Translations under genes and position numbers: made by a program
Part shown: piece after piece, positions 24,755-37,800 of the stretch
How positions within the stretch are numbered: position 1 is the first letter of the stretch
How the letters are laid out: each line of letters begins with the position of its first letter
The notes under the pieces: generated by a model
Database searches by the model: none
What the model saw: the letters and a program-made list of their open reading frames with translations, nothing else
What the model was told of the DNA's origin: nothing
Assembly (NCBI GenBank): GCA_022605955.1
Contig: JAKCOZ010000041.1
Span: 3,522,501 to 3,586,500 of the forward strand
Direction of reading: 5' to 3'
Source: Rallus limicola
Lineage: Eukaryota > Chordata > Aves > Gruiformes > Rallidae
DNA length: 64,000 nucleotides

Positions 24755-26316
24755 CTAATACTTAGGTCCTGGAGCTGGGAACGAGCAGGCAGTCAGGGTT
24801 CACACTGACAGCAGCACAGAAACCTATGCTGCAGCAGGCATGGGGTGGAGGAGCAGGCACTCCCACAGTGGCAGCATTTCAGACATAGGCTGGCAGCTGC
24901 CTGCAGACAGGGCTGTGCATTGCAGCCAGGCATAGGATGGTAGCTAAAGGAGAGATAGTGCAAGCTGGCACTCACGTATGTGTACAACACCACAAAGTCT
25001 CACGTCTCTCTAGGCCAGACTGTCACAAATACAGTTGTAAATAGGTAGGACTGCATGAGTCCCTGAATTACCAGAGCCAGCAAAGCAGCAAAGAAAGAGA
25101 GATCCATATATCCCTCCTTTCACATGCTTTGTAGTTTGGACAATAAGAAATAACTGCCACTCCTTTCTGAAGACAAAGATATTAGTTTAGAATTCAGGTC
25201 CCAAATGGGACTCTTGCATTATTATGAGTGAGAAATAAAAGGCTCCCAGAACTCATCTTAGAAGGATGGAACCCTGTTGTTTCAAGTGGAGAGATGTACA
25301 AAAAGCTGTAGAAAACCTTCCTGTTCAATACAAGGCTGCGAGATCAGCTATTTAAGCTGCAGGATCAAAGGTCTGTCTAGCTCAGCAGCCTGCTGATGGC
25401 ACTGGCCAACAAGCGATGCTGAAGGCAGGCTGATGCTGAGCAGGCTCCCTTGCATGCTATGCCCTTTCCAGCCAGTGCTCCTAACTCCCAGTGGTTCAGT
25501 ACTTTCTGAGCCAGCAATTGCCACCTTCAGACCACAATAGCTAATACACAGTCTCTGTATCCTTTCTACAAGCATTTAAATTCCATTTGAACCCACTTAC
25601 AAATGGCAGCCTCAGGAAAGGAGTCCCACAGCTTCATTACACACTACACTAGAAGAAACCCAAGATGCAGTGTGTCCTCTACCTGGTACAACAGCCTTGC
25701 AAGCACAAGGTTGGGTTCACAGCCAGAGCTGCTCTGGGCCCAACAGGAGCCATTAGTCCTTTAGCTGGACCTGAAGCACAGCCAGGTTCTCCCTGTAGAC
25801 AGTGTGAGGAAGGGGTCTGACCATGGTCGGCTGCCCAGTACCCACCTGGCCACTGGCCATTGCTCTCCTCAACAGGACAGGGCGAGAAAATCCTGTGAAA
25901 AAGCTCATGGGTTGAGGTAAAGAGGGGAGATCACTTACCAGTTATTGTCATGGACAAACCAGACTTGACTTTGGGAAAATTAATGTCATTTACTGCCAAT
26001 TAAAATAGGGTTGCATAGTGACAGAGACATAAATCCTTCTTCCCAGTTTTACCCTCACTCCTTCACTCCTGACCCCTCCACCTCCTCCAACCCAGAATGG
26101 TGGCTGTGGTGAGCCTGCACTGCTCCTCCTCACACCCTTCCTCTGCTCTGCCATGGCCTCCCCAGAGGCACCTCCTGCCCCTCCTCCTCTCTTCCCTGGG
26201 GCTCCAGGGCTGGTTCTCACTGTTTGCCCCTCAGAGCTGAGGCAGCATTTTGCCCTGTCTCAGCCATGTTTTCCCAGAGATTATACCAGCCCAGCTGAGG
26301 GCTTGAGCTGTGCATA

Positions 26317-26376
26317 GGGAACCATCGGGAACCATCTGGAACCATCTGGAACTTACAGGAACCAGTGGGAACTCTG
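26317..26376. repeat. Degenerate 10-bp tandem repeat, six units
   Basis: Six consecutive decamers of the form (G/T)GGAACCATC, decaying toward the right (TGGAACTTAC, AGGAACCAGT, GGGAACTCTG). The array is too small and too degenerate to suggest a function. Confidence 0.8.
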
Positions 26377-26447
26377 TCTGTCCCACACTCTCAGGGTGCA
26401 TGATACGCTGTCACTTCCCAAGCCCAAATCCTGTGTGTGCAAGAGCA

Positions 26448-26487
26448 CAGACACACACAGACATGGGGACACACACAGACACACATG
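26448..26487. repeat. ACAC/AGAC-rich simple repeat
   Basis: An imperfect CA-type microsatellite with interspersed GACA units. Confidence 0.75.
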
Positions 26488-29400
26488 TTTCATTATTATA
26501 CAGAAACAAAGCTTTTTTTGCCTAGAGTGGACACCAAAACATTCTCTTTCTTCCTCCTGAGGAGGCTGGAGATCCATACCTTCCTAGAAGATGTTCCTCA
26601 GTGGCACCTGGGAGTTTGCTGAAACCCAAAACAAGCGGTTGAAGGAGCAGAGTGGGTTTTCCTGTGGCCTGCATAATCTGATTAATCTTCTGCCCTGTCC
26701 AACGCTTTAAAGACCTCCCACCCTTGTCCTGTTGCACCCCCCCAAAACTGTCCTCTCTGCCATTCCCAGTGCAAACACCAGTTGCTGCCAGGAGGCTTTC
26801 AAGGGAAAGGCTGCTTTCTCTGGCACAGCACCGGAGGGACTTCCACTGGATTGCAAAGGGATGATGAAGCCTCTCATTGTGCTTACAGCAACAGGTTTAT
26901 GCTGTTTTCCCTTCCTAAAGCTGCCGAGGGAGCAGTGCCCTTGTGAGGACTGCAGGGGCTGCTCTGCTGTCGGCTGTGCTGCTCTGCGGTGCAGGTGGAG
27001 CCGGGCTTTTGGGCCACCTGTCCCTTGCAGCGGGCTACTGTTGTCCCCTGGTGCAGGGCAGAGGAGGCAGGCAGGGCTGGATGTGCTGCTTCATTTGTAC
27101 AGGAGGGTCTCAGGAATAAGGCGGATTAGTCTGCCTGTAATTGAATATGTTTCAGTGCTGCAGGGCTTGTTCCTCTAGAACAACTCTGCACAAATTAAAT
27201 AACGAGAGAGAGGAGATAAAAAAGTGATGGGGTTAAGTGAGTTTTGGCTGTGCACTGTCCCTGCTCTTTTTCTCAGCCCTAGTACTCCATACACAGGTTC
27301 AGCAGCTGCCCAGCCTGTGGGAGTGGGTGGGTGAGGATGCTTTAAATCCTCATTGCGACTGGTGCTCCCAGCCTCTCTGATGTGCTGACACCTCAAAAGC
27401 GAAAGATGAGATAATGACAACTCGCTCCCATCAGGATGCAGTTCAGTTCATGTGGTTCTGAATTGTATCTGCAACAAAGGAATCACATCACAAAGGGGTT
27501 TTAAGCACAAAGAGCAATAGAGGAGCTGGAAAAATAATGAAACTCTAACTTATCTGCTGCAACTTTTCCAGGCATGCTCTTTTAGAGAGAAGCACAGGTA
27601 ATAAATTATCATCATTTTGAACTTGAGGTATCTTATAAATATTTACCAGTTACAGTTCTTGCTAGCCAACAAATAGTAGTTAAAATCTCCAATTCCATCT
27701 TCTTCATTTGCTCAGCGGTCTTTCAATTGAACAAATTCCTACTGGGTTGTATTTCCTGCCTGTAGCTTCCACCCAAAGATAGTAATTTCTGAAGAGCTTC
27801 AAGAAAAAAAAAATCAGGATAGCAGTTTCTGAGTTATGTGAGGGAAGGGAAGAAAATATGCTTTTCCCATATGTTGTGATTGAAATGTTGCATTTGCATA
27901 AGTCAAAACCAGCTGTAGCTATAAAAATTTTTAACTTAGCTTGATTTATTGCCCTTATTGAGGAAGGAAAAACAAAACATGTCTCAAGACAATCCCTTCA
28001 GTGGATTTTGAGTTTGGATATGAATGGTTAGGTCTGGCATATGTGCAACTGCAATATTTTCTAGTGGGGTTTTCACAAAGCTCTTGAAGAAGCACGTTTT
28101 AGCTTGTATGCCATGCACAGATCCAGGAGTCATAGCTGAGGATGACAGCAGTATAGACTCCCCAGCATTAGTTTGCACTTAGAAGTAATACTATTGCTTA
28201 CAGTTGTTTATTCTTCAGTAGTATTTAAATGCTCCACAGTCATTTGGCTGCGAGCTGTGAAATCTTTACTTGAACAGCACCAGTAATAGCCTCTCTGGGC
28301 TCAGTGGGACCACTGACAGGGTAAGACACTGCTGAAACCTACTCACAGTATCAGCATGACCTGGTCACCACCCTGCCCCAAAGAGATTCAGCTGTTAAAA
28401 GTGGATACACAGAGGAATGTGGCAAATAAGATAGGGAACATAGGCAGAAACTGAGAATGCAGGGCTGGTGAACACCAGCATTTCCTGTACTAACCAGGAA
28501 CCATTTAATAATGGCTAAATACTTCTCAATATCAATGTCACTGTGTAGGCTTAAGGACACCATGGCTTTTCACAGAAAGAACTACAGTTTGCTCACAGTT
28601 TTTATGCTTTGGGTCCTGATTTTTAATTCATTGTCCCTTTCTTGTCTACCATTTTTCATCTTAGATGCAATAAGATAAACTCCCTTGGAATGAGCGTTCC
28701 CTTCCCCTCTTCATATACTATCAGAGGAGTCACCCTGCAAGCAAGAGATGTGATCTTGCTCCTCTCTCCTTGCCATTGCAGTGAGATAGGAAATTGAGCT
28801 ATACTTTACTCACAGCAGCTAAAGTCTGGTTCTGGTGAAGTAAGAGGCAAAACTTTCTATGCATTTTGGTGGCTGAGCAAGTCACACAGAGATGGCTGAA
28901 TCACTTCACTCACCTCTGTAGTTCCTCAGGGATACTGGTTTGTTAGTGCAACATATGCATCTGTTTATCTGTGCACTGAAAAATGGGTATAATTTCTTTC
29001 AGATATGCCAGTTGGTCTAATGAAAGATATCACTGCTACTTACAGACCCTGCCCTACCTAAGTCTTTGAGATTATTGAAGTTACAGCAGGATACCAGTTT
29101 GTTATCAGCAGGAGTCAAAGATGGATACTGGGATAATCCTGAAAGTAGGGGTTAAAGAATGATCTGGTGGATGTCAGCAGGAAGATTATACAATTACAAA
29201 TGCATCTTGCTGGAGAAGTTTCAAAAAAGGGAAGCAGCCCATCACATAGCTGTTAAAGAAAATGAAGCAAGCCATACCGAGCTACAGCCACTGAAATGGG
29301 GCACGCTTGTCCTTGCAGTGTGTCAGGCTTGGACACCCTTTGTTACCTTCTTGCCTTAAAGACTTCTTCTGCAAATAAAATCTTGCTGAGGTTTGAGAAG

Positions 29401-31249
29401 CAACTGGGGTATGCATGAGAAAATTTGGCTGCCCTCACTGCAGCGGTCAGGGCACACATGATCGGTCCTGGGACTGCTGCTAGAGCAACTCTATCTATTT
29501 GGCTTTCTGTTCCCCACCCCATGCTCTGCAGGTTTTGCTTTTGCTGGCAAAATTTGTTTTCTCAGTGTCAATAAATGAGCCAAAGTCTACAGTGTAAAAT
29601 GATTTTTTTCACCTCTCTCACCTTTCCATGGCAATTGGCAGGATTTGCAGGTTTCACATTACGTGTCAAGCTGCTTCCAGAGGCTCCAAACTCCCAGACT
29701 CTTAAAAATCAATGAGCTAGACACAGTGAAAGCTCAGGAATTTTTTGCTTCATCATGTACCATGCAGCATATAAGGCTGTTTTAAAATAAACAAAACAAC
29801 ACATGTATACACAAACCTGCCCAGAATTACAGCTTCTCTCCATTTTGAAGGGCTGAAATTTTTGGGAACTTGACAATATGTCTGACAGCATTAAGGCCAG
29901 ATCTCATCAACACAGAGGGTACCAGTTAGGAGCTGCACATAGGGAAGAGGTAGCAAACATACTCCTAATCCTAGAACTTTCCTCAACATTCTGTGGCTTG
30001 GGTGGAAATGAGGGAATCTGACAGGAGTGAGTGATACCAGAGTTAAGGTTGATCTGGTCAGCGGAGAGGACCCACTTGTCCTGGAGAAGAGTCCTGGGAA
30101 GGATTATGGTAGCAATGGTGCCAGTGGGAACATGCTTGAAGAGAAGCAAAGAGATTTAAAAAATGGTGTTATTGTAAGCTGTGAAATAGAGCTGAGTCTA
30201 CTCAGCTCCCAATAATTTTAGGTTGATCCGAAATCTGAGCTTCATCGTGAAAAAAAGTAAATGGGCTCTACTGGTGTGCTGCTTCATCAGAACTGAGCCT
30301 TGTGACCCAGACATCGAGGGAGCTGGGGTGGAGAGGGGTGCAGGCAGGTGCCCTCTTGCCTAGACACCACTCCCCCAAGGAAGGAACTGGGGGTTTCCTA
30401 TTAGCCTCTCCTGATATACTGGGAAGGAAAAAGATAAGAAGCATGCAAGTGACTTGAAAAAAACCCATCTAGCAGACAGGAGAATGTTTATTTATCACTT
30501 TGAAAAGGAAATCTGAGCTACCTATTCATAAATTTCAACAAAGTTTTCCTCTGTTGGTGGAGTAATGAAACACTATTTATTTACCTACAAGAAGTATCAC
30601 CTTACAGTAAGCAGGTGGAGATGGAGAATAATTTGAAAGGGTCATTTTGTGAAGGGCACCAGAAACATTTGTGACACGTTCTAGTTTTTGACCATCTGGC
30701 AATGTTGAGGGCTAAACTAATGTATAAACCTTGAGAGACCCCATTTGTAGTAGGAACTGCTTTAGACTTCAAACTTTAATGGAGATCTCAAATCAATGCC
30801 ACCCTAATAATGCAGAATGGATTTGGGCCAGGACAGAGTGCTGTTTATACTGGCTTTCTCTGAAAGGCCCAAATTACAAATACAGAGGCTAAATCTTTCT
30901 CTCCTAAATTGAAAAAGATCTGTTAATAATTATTGTGAGCCAAGAGAAAAATCCAGACTTCTCTAGAGACAAAGGAACAGGCAAATACAACCAGGAGGTC
31001 ATTAGCTTAAGCTCTGCAATTGCTGTCCAAAGGGGCTCTTTTTTCAAACCTGTCAGGAATTTCTTTCTAACAACTCAGCTATTCAAAAAGTGTCTGCTCA
31101 GATACTGCAAAAGTCAGTCAGACACAAAGAAAGGACACAGGAAAGAAAACATGGAATTTAGCAGTGAATCCTAAGCTGAGTCCATAAGGAATAGTTTGGG
31201 GACCCAGCTAGCCTCGTGTGGGATGATGTGACTGGAGCTGAATTGCTAG

Positions 31250-31375
31250 TGCTGGGGCAAGTCTGTGCCCTTGTCTGCCTCAGTTTCTCCTTTGCAAGGC
31301 AGGAATAATGACAGCGACCTTGTGAAGTCTTTCCCTTGACTCCAGCACACGCCACAGATGGAAAGTGCTTGCAAA
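31250..31375 (+). mobile_element. MIR-like ancient SINE relic, sense (tentative)
   Basis: Around 31254-31320 the sequence follows the hallmark MIR stretch: GGGCAAGT..., CTGCCTCAGTTTCTCC, then an A/G-rich GCAGGAATAATGACAG. Near 31357 it shows a weak GGAAAGTGCTTGC tail resembling the MIR 3' part. MIR elements are ancient tRNA-derived SINEs shared across amniotes and survive in birds as rare, decayed copies. The call rests on remembered consensus features, not an alignment. Confidence 0.4.
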
Positions 31376-31485
31376 GGAAAAGTGCCGCTATTTCGGGAGG
31401 AGGCTGGTGAGGCACCGAGCAGCTGAGCGACTTATCTGCAGGCACACAGCTACTCACTGCAGCTCCAGGAATAGCACATGGGTCT
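31376..31485 (-). mobile_element. MIR-like ancient SINE relic, antisense
   Basis: Read on the reverse strand from 31485 downward, the sequence gives TGGAGCTGCAGTGAGTAGCT, GTGTGCC, GATAAGTCGCTCAG and CGGTGCCTCA in the right order and spacing. This is the central MIR core (…TAGCTGTGTGACC…AAGTCACTTAAC…GTGCCTCAG…). With its neighbour at 31250-31375 it would form a tail-to-tail inverted pair. Recognition is by eye, so subfamily and exact edges are uncertain. Confidence 0.5.
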
Positions 31486-34400
31486 CTCGGCTCAACAGTA
31501 CCAGATAATGCTTAATAAAGAATTTAAAGCATCAATTAAGGCATACTTCTACCAACTTTACATTAAAAGAGGAATCCCCCAGCCTTTTCTGGAAGTACAT
31601 ACAGCTCAGACTAAATTAAGGGAGCAGACCTGGGACCTAGAGAAACTGCTTTGGATGCCTGGTGTCACTTGAAGTGTTTTAGCAAGCAAAAACCAAAGTC
31701 AGTTATGAGGATTAAGATTTGAAAGCAAGTACTGACATACTGAGGTCCTTGGAAATTCTGTCTGTGAGGAAATCTACTGTATAATTAAATTTGCAGTTTC
31801 CTTAGTGGGACCATCATTTCCTTCCACGAACAAAAGGATAAATTTCTTAGATATTCTGTCATGGAGTCTTCTAATGTAACGAGGCTTGACAGACTGAATA
31901 AAAAACTCTATAGCTTTTAAGAATAATCTTTTTGATAGCAATGATTCCCTGAGATGATAACCTTCCTAAAGACAACTAAGGAGTCTACCAATGAGCAGAG
32001 AAGCGTGGTTTTTCCAGCCACAGAGGAATTGCAGTCATGACCTTGTCCAGACTCTCTGACAGGATTTTGGCAATGACTGCAGGAATCAGAGGCTCGGGAG
32101 GAAATGCAAACTTCCTGGTCGAAACACCAGCTGATAAGTAATTCAGCAGGAGCCCCTGGGCTGTGCTGGAGGGGGTGTGGATGCTGGCAGTACATTCAGA
32201 TGAGATGAGAGTAGTCGGTATCCTCAGAAATTGCCCCCCCCAACCTGAGGCAGCCTAAGAAGAGGTCTTTCAGAAGGACCTTTTCTGAAATACAACTTTC
32301 CTTTGACAAAATACCTGTAAATCATTTTCTTCTTTCTGTGATGCAAGCTATCTATAACTTTACAAAAATGTTCAGGTTACCTATTTGCAGGTTAGAAGAT
32401 ATCAAAAACTTCAACATTTGCTTCCTCTGGTATCTTCCATTTGTAGCTGCCAGTCATATGGATGGGGCTGCTACCCTCCAGGCACCAGAGCAAGGGATGT
32501 TGTCTTTATGTGTGGGGAAAACCTCACTGGTTAAAATTATTATTATAATAATTTATTGAGACTGAATGAGCAGCCTTAAGTCTGTGGGTAAGAAAGTTTA
32601 GTAGTCTAGTTTTTTTGTTGACAGGAATGAATTATAACCAAATTCAAGCCTGCATGCTCTCTGCACCAAGCTAATCACAAGTACGAGTCAACAACAGTAA
32701 GCATATAATTTTTATCAAGGAATTTATGGGGTTAAAAAATACAGGGAGGGGCTTCTCACACTGGCCTTTTATTTCAACAGCATTTCATTGCTACAGAGAA
32801 ACCAGACTGGATGTTCTGCATCTCCTCTGTCTCTCCTCTCCCTCATTCAATTCAATGTCACACCAAGAGGCAAGCCAAATGGATGAATATATTTAGGTTG
32901 CTCCACATCTAAAGCAGCTGTTGGGTAGTCTTTTTGTAAGCACAAGCTAGAAGCATCTATAATAAAACAAGCTATTAAAAAGCCCAATTATGCCAGGTAT
33001 TAAACTAGATTAAGTCCAGATTCACGTGTCCTTTAGTTATGCTTAGAGGACCTTCCTACTCTGAACTGACTGTGGTATCAAGAGAGGCAGTGAGTGCACT
33101 TGGGTCATTTAAATGCATCTCGGGCAGAAAATGGCCTTCAGAGTACTGGAATAATATCCAGATTTATCAAGTTTGAATATGTTCTCTGCTGTAGCTGGAA
33201 ATCATACCCCTGCCTGCGTACTAGACAAGGATGGTGCTCCGCTCGCTACAGGCAATCTTTTGGGGTTCAGCCATGCTCTGGCAGTTCAGTATCCCATTAC
33301 CAACATTTGCACTTCTGGCCAGGAGCCATGCAGAAGCTGCGTTTCTCTCAGTCCACTTATCCTCAAGTGAAGAAGGCAGAGTTTCCTGCTTCATAAACTG
33401 GCCTGCACTGAACTCACATGATGTGACAGGCTGACCCGTGCAGCCCTGCACTGGAAATGCTGAGTGCTGCAGCTGAGAACAGACTTTCAGGAGAACCCAT
33501 ATCCAGCTTCTCAGCAGGTGTGTTAGCATCAGAATCCAGATGATGGTAAAAGGAGTCCAGCCCCAGATACATTTTAAAGGCTGGACCTGAAGTCCTATGG
33601 AGCTGCCTGCTTAAAGCATCAAGATCTTGAGAAAAATGGGTCATTCTCTCTGGGAACTAGGCTAGTTTGGGTATCCATCCAGTTTTTTAAAGATCTGAAT
33701 GGGTGCTGGGTGTATTACAAACCCTTTCAAAGCTGGTTTGCCCCTTTTGGTGTCTGTTTGGTAGCTTACATGAAACAAACCATAATTTTTTTTTCTGCCA
33801 GTTGAGTTCACAGAACAAATTTTAGTTAAAAATGCAGTTCTTATAAGGAACTGAATGAAATGACCTACATGAATTGCATGGCTTAATCCCAGGAGAAGAA
33901 AACTTTGTTACATCTGAACAGCGTTTTCTGACAGTCAGCAGTGGTGCAGTGTCTTGGCAGGGGTCCTTCCATAAATCACATACTAGAGTGTAAAAAAATG
34001 CATGCTTGGTATGTTACCATGAGACTCCTTGGCAAGTCTGTGTGTGAGAGAGCGACTTCACCTGCCTTGGCAACTGCCTAGTGATAAAGAATGAAACAGA
34101 AGGTCACAACAAGGGTCCTTGGAAACTCGAGAGGGGCAAACGGTCCTCTGATCCCTGTGAAGCTGCTTGGAGATAGGGACAAAAAATCATCAGCAAATTT
34201 CTGTGAGCCAGAAATACATTCCAAGAAAAATTTCTGTACCCTCATCCTGCCAGAGTGTGAAAGATTCATATTTAAGTCCAAATCCAGCAAAACACATAGG
34301 AATGAACGTGAACTGAAAGCATAGAGCAATCTCAAGGCTGTGGAGAGGGGCAGGCAGCATAAAAAGAGGAAATAACGTGATCCTTTCTGCCTTCTGCCCA

Positions 34401-37400
34401 CAGCTGGAGAGCAGGAAGTATGGTCATGGTCATCAAACAGAAAGCAAACAATTTCTAACAGCTACTAGCAAACATGGTTACTCAAGATCTAAATAGATCT
34501 TTGGGCCTTCTAGCAGCAAAACATGATACTTGTAAAAATATTACTGAATTTTGAAGAATTTTTTAGGAGGTTAGAACAACCATTCAGATTTTTTAGAATG
34601 GTTAGAGGGACCATTCAGATAATCCAATGGATTGCTGCTGTACTCACAGGAGGAGCAAAATTCCAGTGTGACCTTCACACTCCATGCTTCACACAGCTAG
34701 AGAGGTGCAGCACACTGTTTCCCTAACTTATATTTTGAGTCAGTTCCATCAATCCCATTAAGGATCTTCACTGCACTTAGGAATGAATATTCTGCTGTTA
34801 TTGTACCAAAAAAGTAAGTGTGTGCCATGGCACACCAGATGTTAATGGCATTGTTGCATGGGAATATATGGGAGCATAACGGCACCTCCCTTGCTCCACC
34901 AGCAGTTGGCAGTCCATATGGTGGTGGCACACACCCCATACTGATGGATGCTCAGCAGATGCTCTTCTAGAGCTAAATAATGCAAACAGAGGCTGGTGTT
35001 ATCAATATACAGCCCTCATAGTTCAGGCATTGCTTACAGCAGTAATTTGGGGGAGGGAGTGCAGTTTTAAAATAAAGAATACTCTTTAAAAAGAAGCCAG
35101 TAAACCTTTCAGCATGTTAAAAAGTAGTTACACTTGCTGCTAAAGAGAGAGTTTTACTTTGTTACCAAGCTTCTGCACCTTTATTGAAAATATATGTATT
35201 TTGGAGAGATTTCTTATTTAAATTAAATGGTTTCAAGCCCTTAAGGAACCTATCTGTGTATTCCTCTGTCTGAGCTTGTACATGCATGCACACACATGTA
35301 TGTATCCTTATGCATTCATGATGTGCTAACTCTGTCCATTGAAAATATGAGGGTCCCTCAAGATGAAGACCCTCCACTGCAGTGAATATAATTTCTCAGT
35401 TCCTCTGTACTTTTCAGATGGTTACATGATTTTATCAGAATCTGGATCTTCTTGGAATAGTGTTAGACTTATTTTTATTGTCACAGTTAAAGAAAAAGAA
35501 CCTCTCTGCCCATATCAATATTTTAGAGCATCTTCAGTGGTTGAAATTAGGTCAGGCACAGGAAAACTGTGGGTAGTTGAGGTGAAATAAAGATCAATAA
35601 GGTTACCTGATACAGAGACAGCACAGCCAGCAGCAATCACAATATTAGCACAATATGCATCAAAATCCGCTTATGAGGGGGAGTTGCAAGAAATGGAAAC
35701 AAATACTAAAACCCACACAGAAGACATTATTTATGATTCATGGGATGAGACAGGAATACAATTTTCAGAACACCGCTGAAAACAAAACAATCTAAGGGAA
35801 AATGCAGTAGGTATCAGTCCATTTGAAGGGAAAAGGCCTAAGAACTGCAAACGTTGCTCTGCACCTCCTCCAGTTGGATACAGCAAGCAGCCGCAGGGAA
35901 ATCAAAGTTAAAACTTAATATCCAAGGTCATTAGTGTTCTCAATAACAGATTAGCCTCGAAAACACCTTAGAGAAGAAAACTGGTTTAGATATAAAATTG
36001 GAATAAGCCAAAATTAGTCCATAAACTTGAAATTAAAGAAAACCCCAAACCCCCACAAAACCCACAAACTTCTCTGCCTTGCTAACGCTTGCTAAAGAGA
36101 GCAAAAACTGCAAGGGGTTTAATGCTTAATGTGAATTAACTCAGCCATGTGTGTTACACAGCCAAAGTCATAGAAATGGCCATCTAAATTGATTCTGGAA
36201 CTGGTAGGCCTGCAGCAGATCTGCAAATGATAATGCATATATTAATAGATACTTTCACTAATTTCACTAATGACCAATTTTAATGAGAAATTTGGATTTG
36301 TAGGCGAGCGGAAACATTCCCAATCCATCGTTTGTACATGTGCAAAGACTTCTGCATCCCAAGACAGGGACTGAGGCAGACACAATGCAGACTGATCCCT
36401 CCAAACCACTGTCCAGCACAGCACAAAGGGTCGCTCACTCCCCTCATGGAACTGGGCCTCCTCAAACCCCTTCACAGACTTATGTCTTGCAAAATGCTGC
36501 TTGATTCCAGAAAAATTGATCCCTTTCAGCTTTAAGGATGAGGTAGCTAAGGCCATGGGCTTGTGAAGGTGCTGGGGAAGGAGTCACATACTAGACTAGC
36601 TGGCAGAACAAACACTGACTGTTCAAAGAACTGCAAAAAGCAGTCCCTGACCTGTGTGCAGTGACGGATGCTGTGCCCTGCTCCTTGCATGGTGCTGGGA
36701 TTTCTCAGGCAGCAGGACACTACATTGCCAGGGGGCAAAGACACACAAGTAGCCTGGTGTGGCTAAGCCTGATTTATTAAGCTGACAAAGAGAGGGATTG
36801 GCTGTGTCAGTCACTGCCTCACATCCTGACTCAATCAGCTGAGACCCACCCTCTCTGGCAGTCCAGTGAGTGAGGACAAGGAAACCCTGGTTCAGAATCC
36901 AAGAGAAATCCACTAGAAATACTCCAGGGACTTCAGAAAAGAGCTTCCTGATGTCCTGGAAGAGAGTGATCCCTCAGGAATCTCTTGATTCCTACAAGGA
37001 ATTGTTAAAAAAATCAACCCCCCCTGAAACTTGCTGTGTGTCTGACTGGCATTCCCAGTTACCAACCCCCATACATATACCCTGATGTCCTTGGCTACCA
37101 TTTTAGCCCTGTATTCCATCACCTCAAGGACTCAGTGGGTACCCTTTATGTGAATATATCTGAGGGAATGGAGAAAATGTTTCAGCTGCAACATTAAGTC
37201 CAGGGGCTTAAAGTCTCTCTTTCTAAATTTGATTTATCTTGCAACTAAAACAGCTTAACCATGAACACATGCAGAGACTCATTATCTCTGCCTCTGGGTT
37301 CAAAAGGCTCTGGGAGATCCTTGCACCCATTCAAAACCCCTTCCACTTTCAAGTGCCATCAAACATTATTCCCTAACTGTAACATGAATATCCAGACACA

Positions 37401-37719
37401 GTCTCTGGTTCTGATCTTTCTGGCCACTGAATTTTCACTTCCTTTCTCTCCCCATTCTCTCTCTCTCTTGTAATTTTATGTCTTGAGTTTTTGTTGTTGG
37501 TGTGTTTTGTTGGGGTTTTTTTAAGATATCTCTGCTTTCATATTTTCTTCTAAGATGTTTCTCTGTCATGGTCATGTTTGAATAGTGGTGCTTTCCTGAG
37601 CATTCAGCAAACCATTTGAAAATGTCCAGGTTTTATTACATTAGTGTGACTTGTCAAGAGTGCAGACAACCTCTGCAAGCTTTAGGTAAGGAAAAGGAAA
37701 AAAAAAAAAGCAGACAAGA
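31486..37719. other. Unannotated intergenic DNA
   Basis: No gene or transposon is recognised. It contains an imperfect duplication at 34569-34620. AT-rich blocks with TAAT cores near 36110-36290 might be conserved non-coding DNA, but this cannot be judged from one sequence. Confidence 0.5.
34569..34620. repeat. Imperfect 21-bp direct repeat, 31-bp period
   Basis: GGTTAGAACAACCATTCAGAT at 34569-34589 recurs at 34600-34620 with changes in the middle four positions (GGTTAGAGGGACCATTCAGAT). Confidence 0.75.
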
Positions 37720-37800
37720 GTCATAGAATAATTCATGTTGGAAGGGACCACCAGAGGTCATCTAATCCAACATTCTGCTCAAAGCAGGGTCAACAAGGAG
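37720..37800 (-). mobile_element. CR1 LINE 3' end scrap, antisense
   Basis: About 80 bp of antisense CR1 3' UTR: the reverse-complemented terminal repeat (TCATAGAATAATTC), GTTGGAAGGGACC, then GGTCATCTAATCCAAC. Everything upstream has been truncated. Confidence 0.85.

Larger units (their letters stand above)
24755..31249. other. Unannotated intergenic DNA
   Basis: No gene is supported. Local GC rises near 26050-27180, where open frames up to 148 codons appear on the + strand, but these lack domains and are low-complexity or chance frames. It contains the degenerate 10-bp repeat at 26317-26376 and a CA/GACA-rich patch at about 26448-26487. Confidence 0.5.

Noticed and set aside
24307..24808. 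Two long + strand frames of 152 and 161 codons
   Set aside because: They are translations of the GA repeat, made only of Arg, Glu, Gly and Lys, with no independent evidence of coding.
26732..27178. 148-codon + strand frame in a GC-richer patch
   Set aside because: No domain, irregular composition, and no neighbouring exons. Probably chance.
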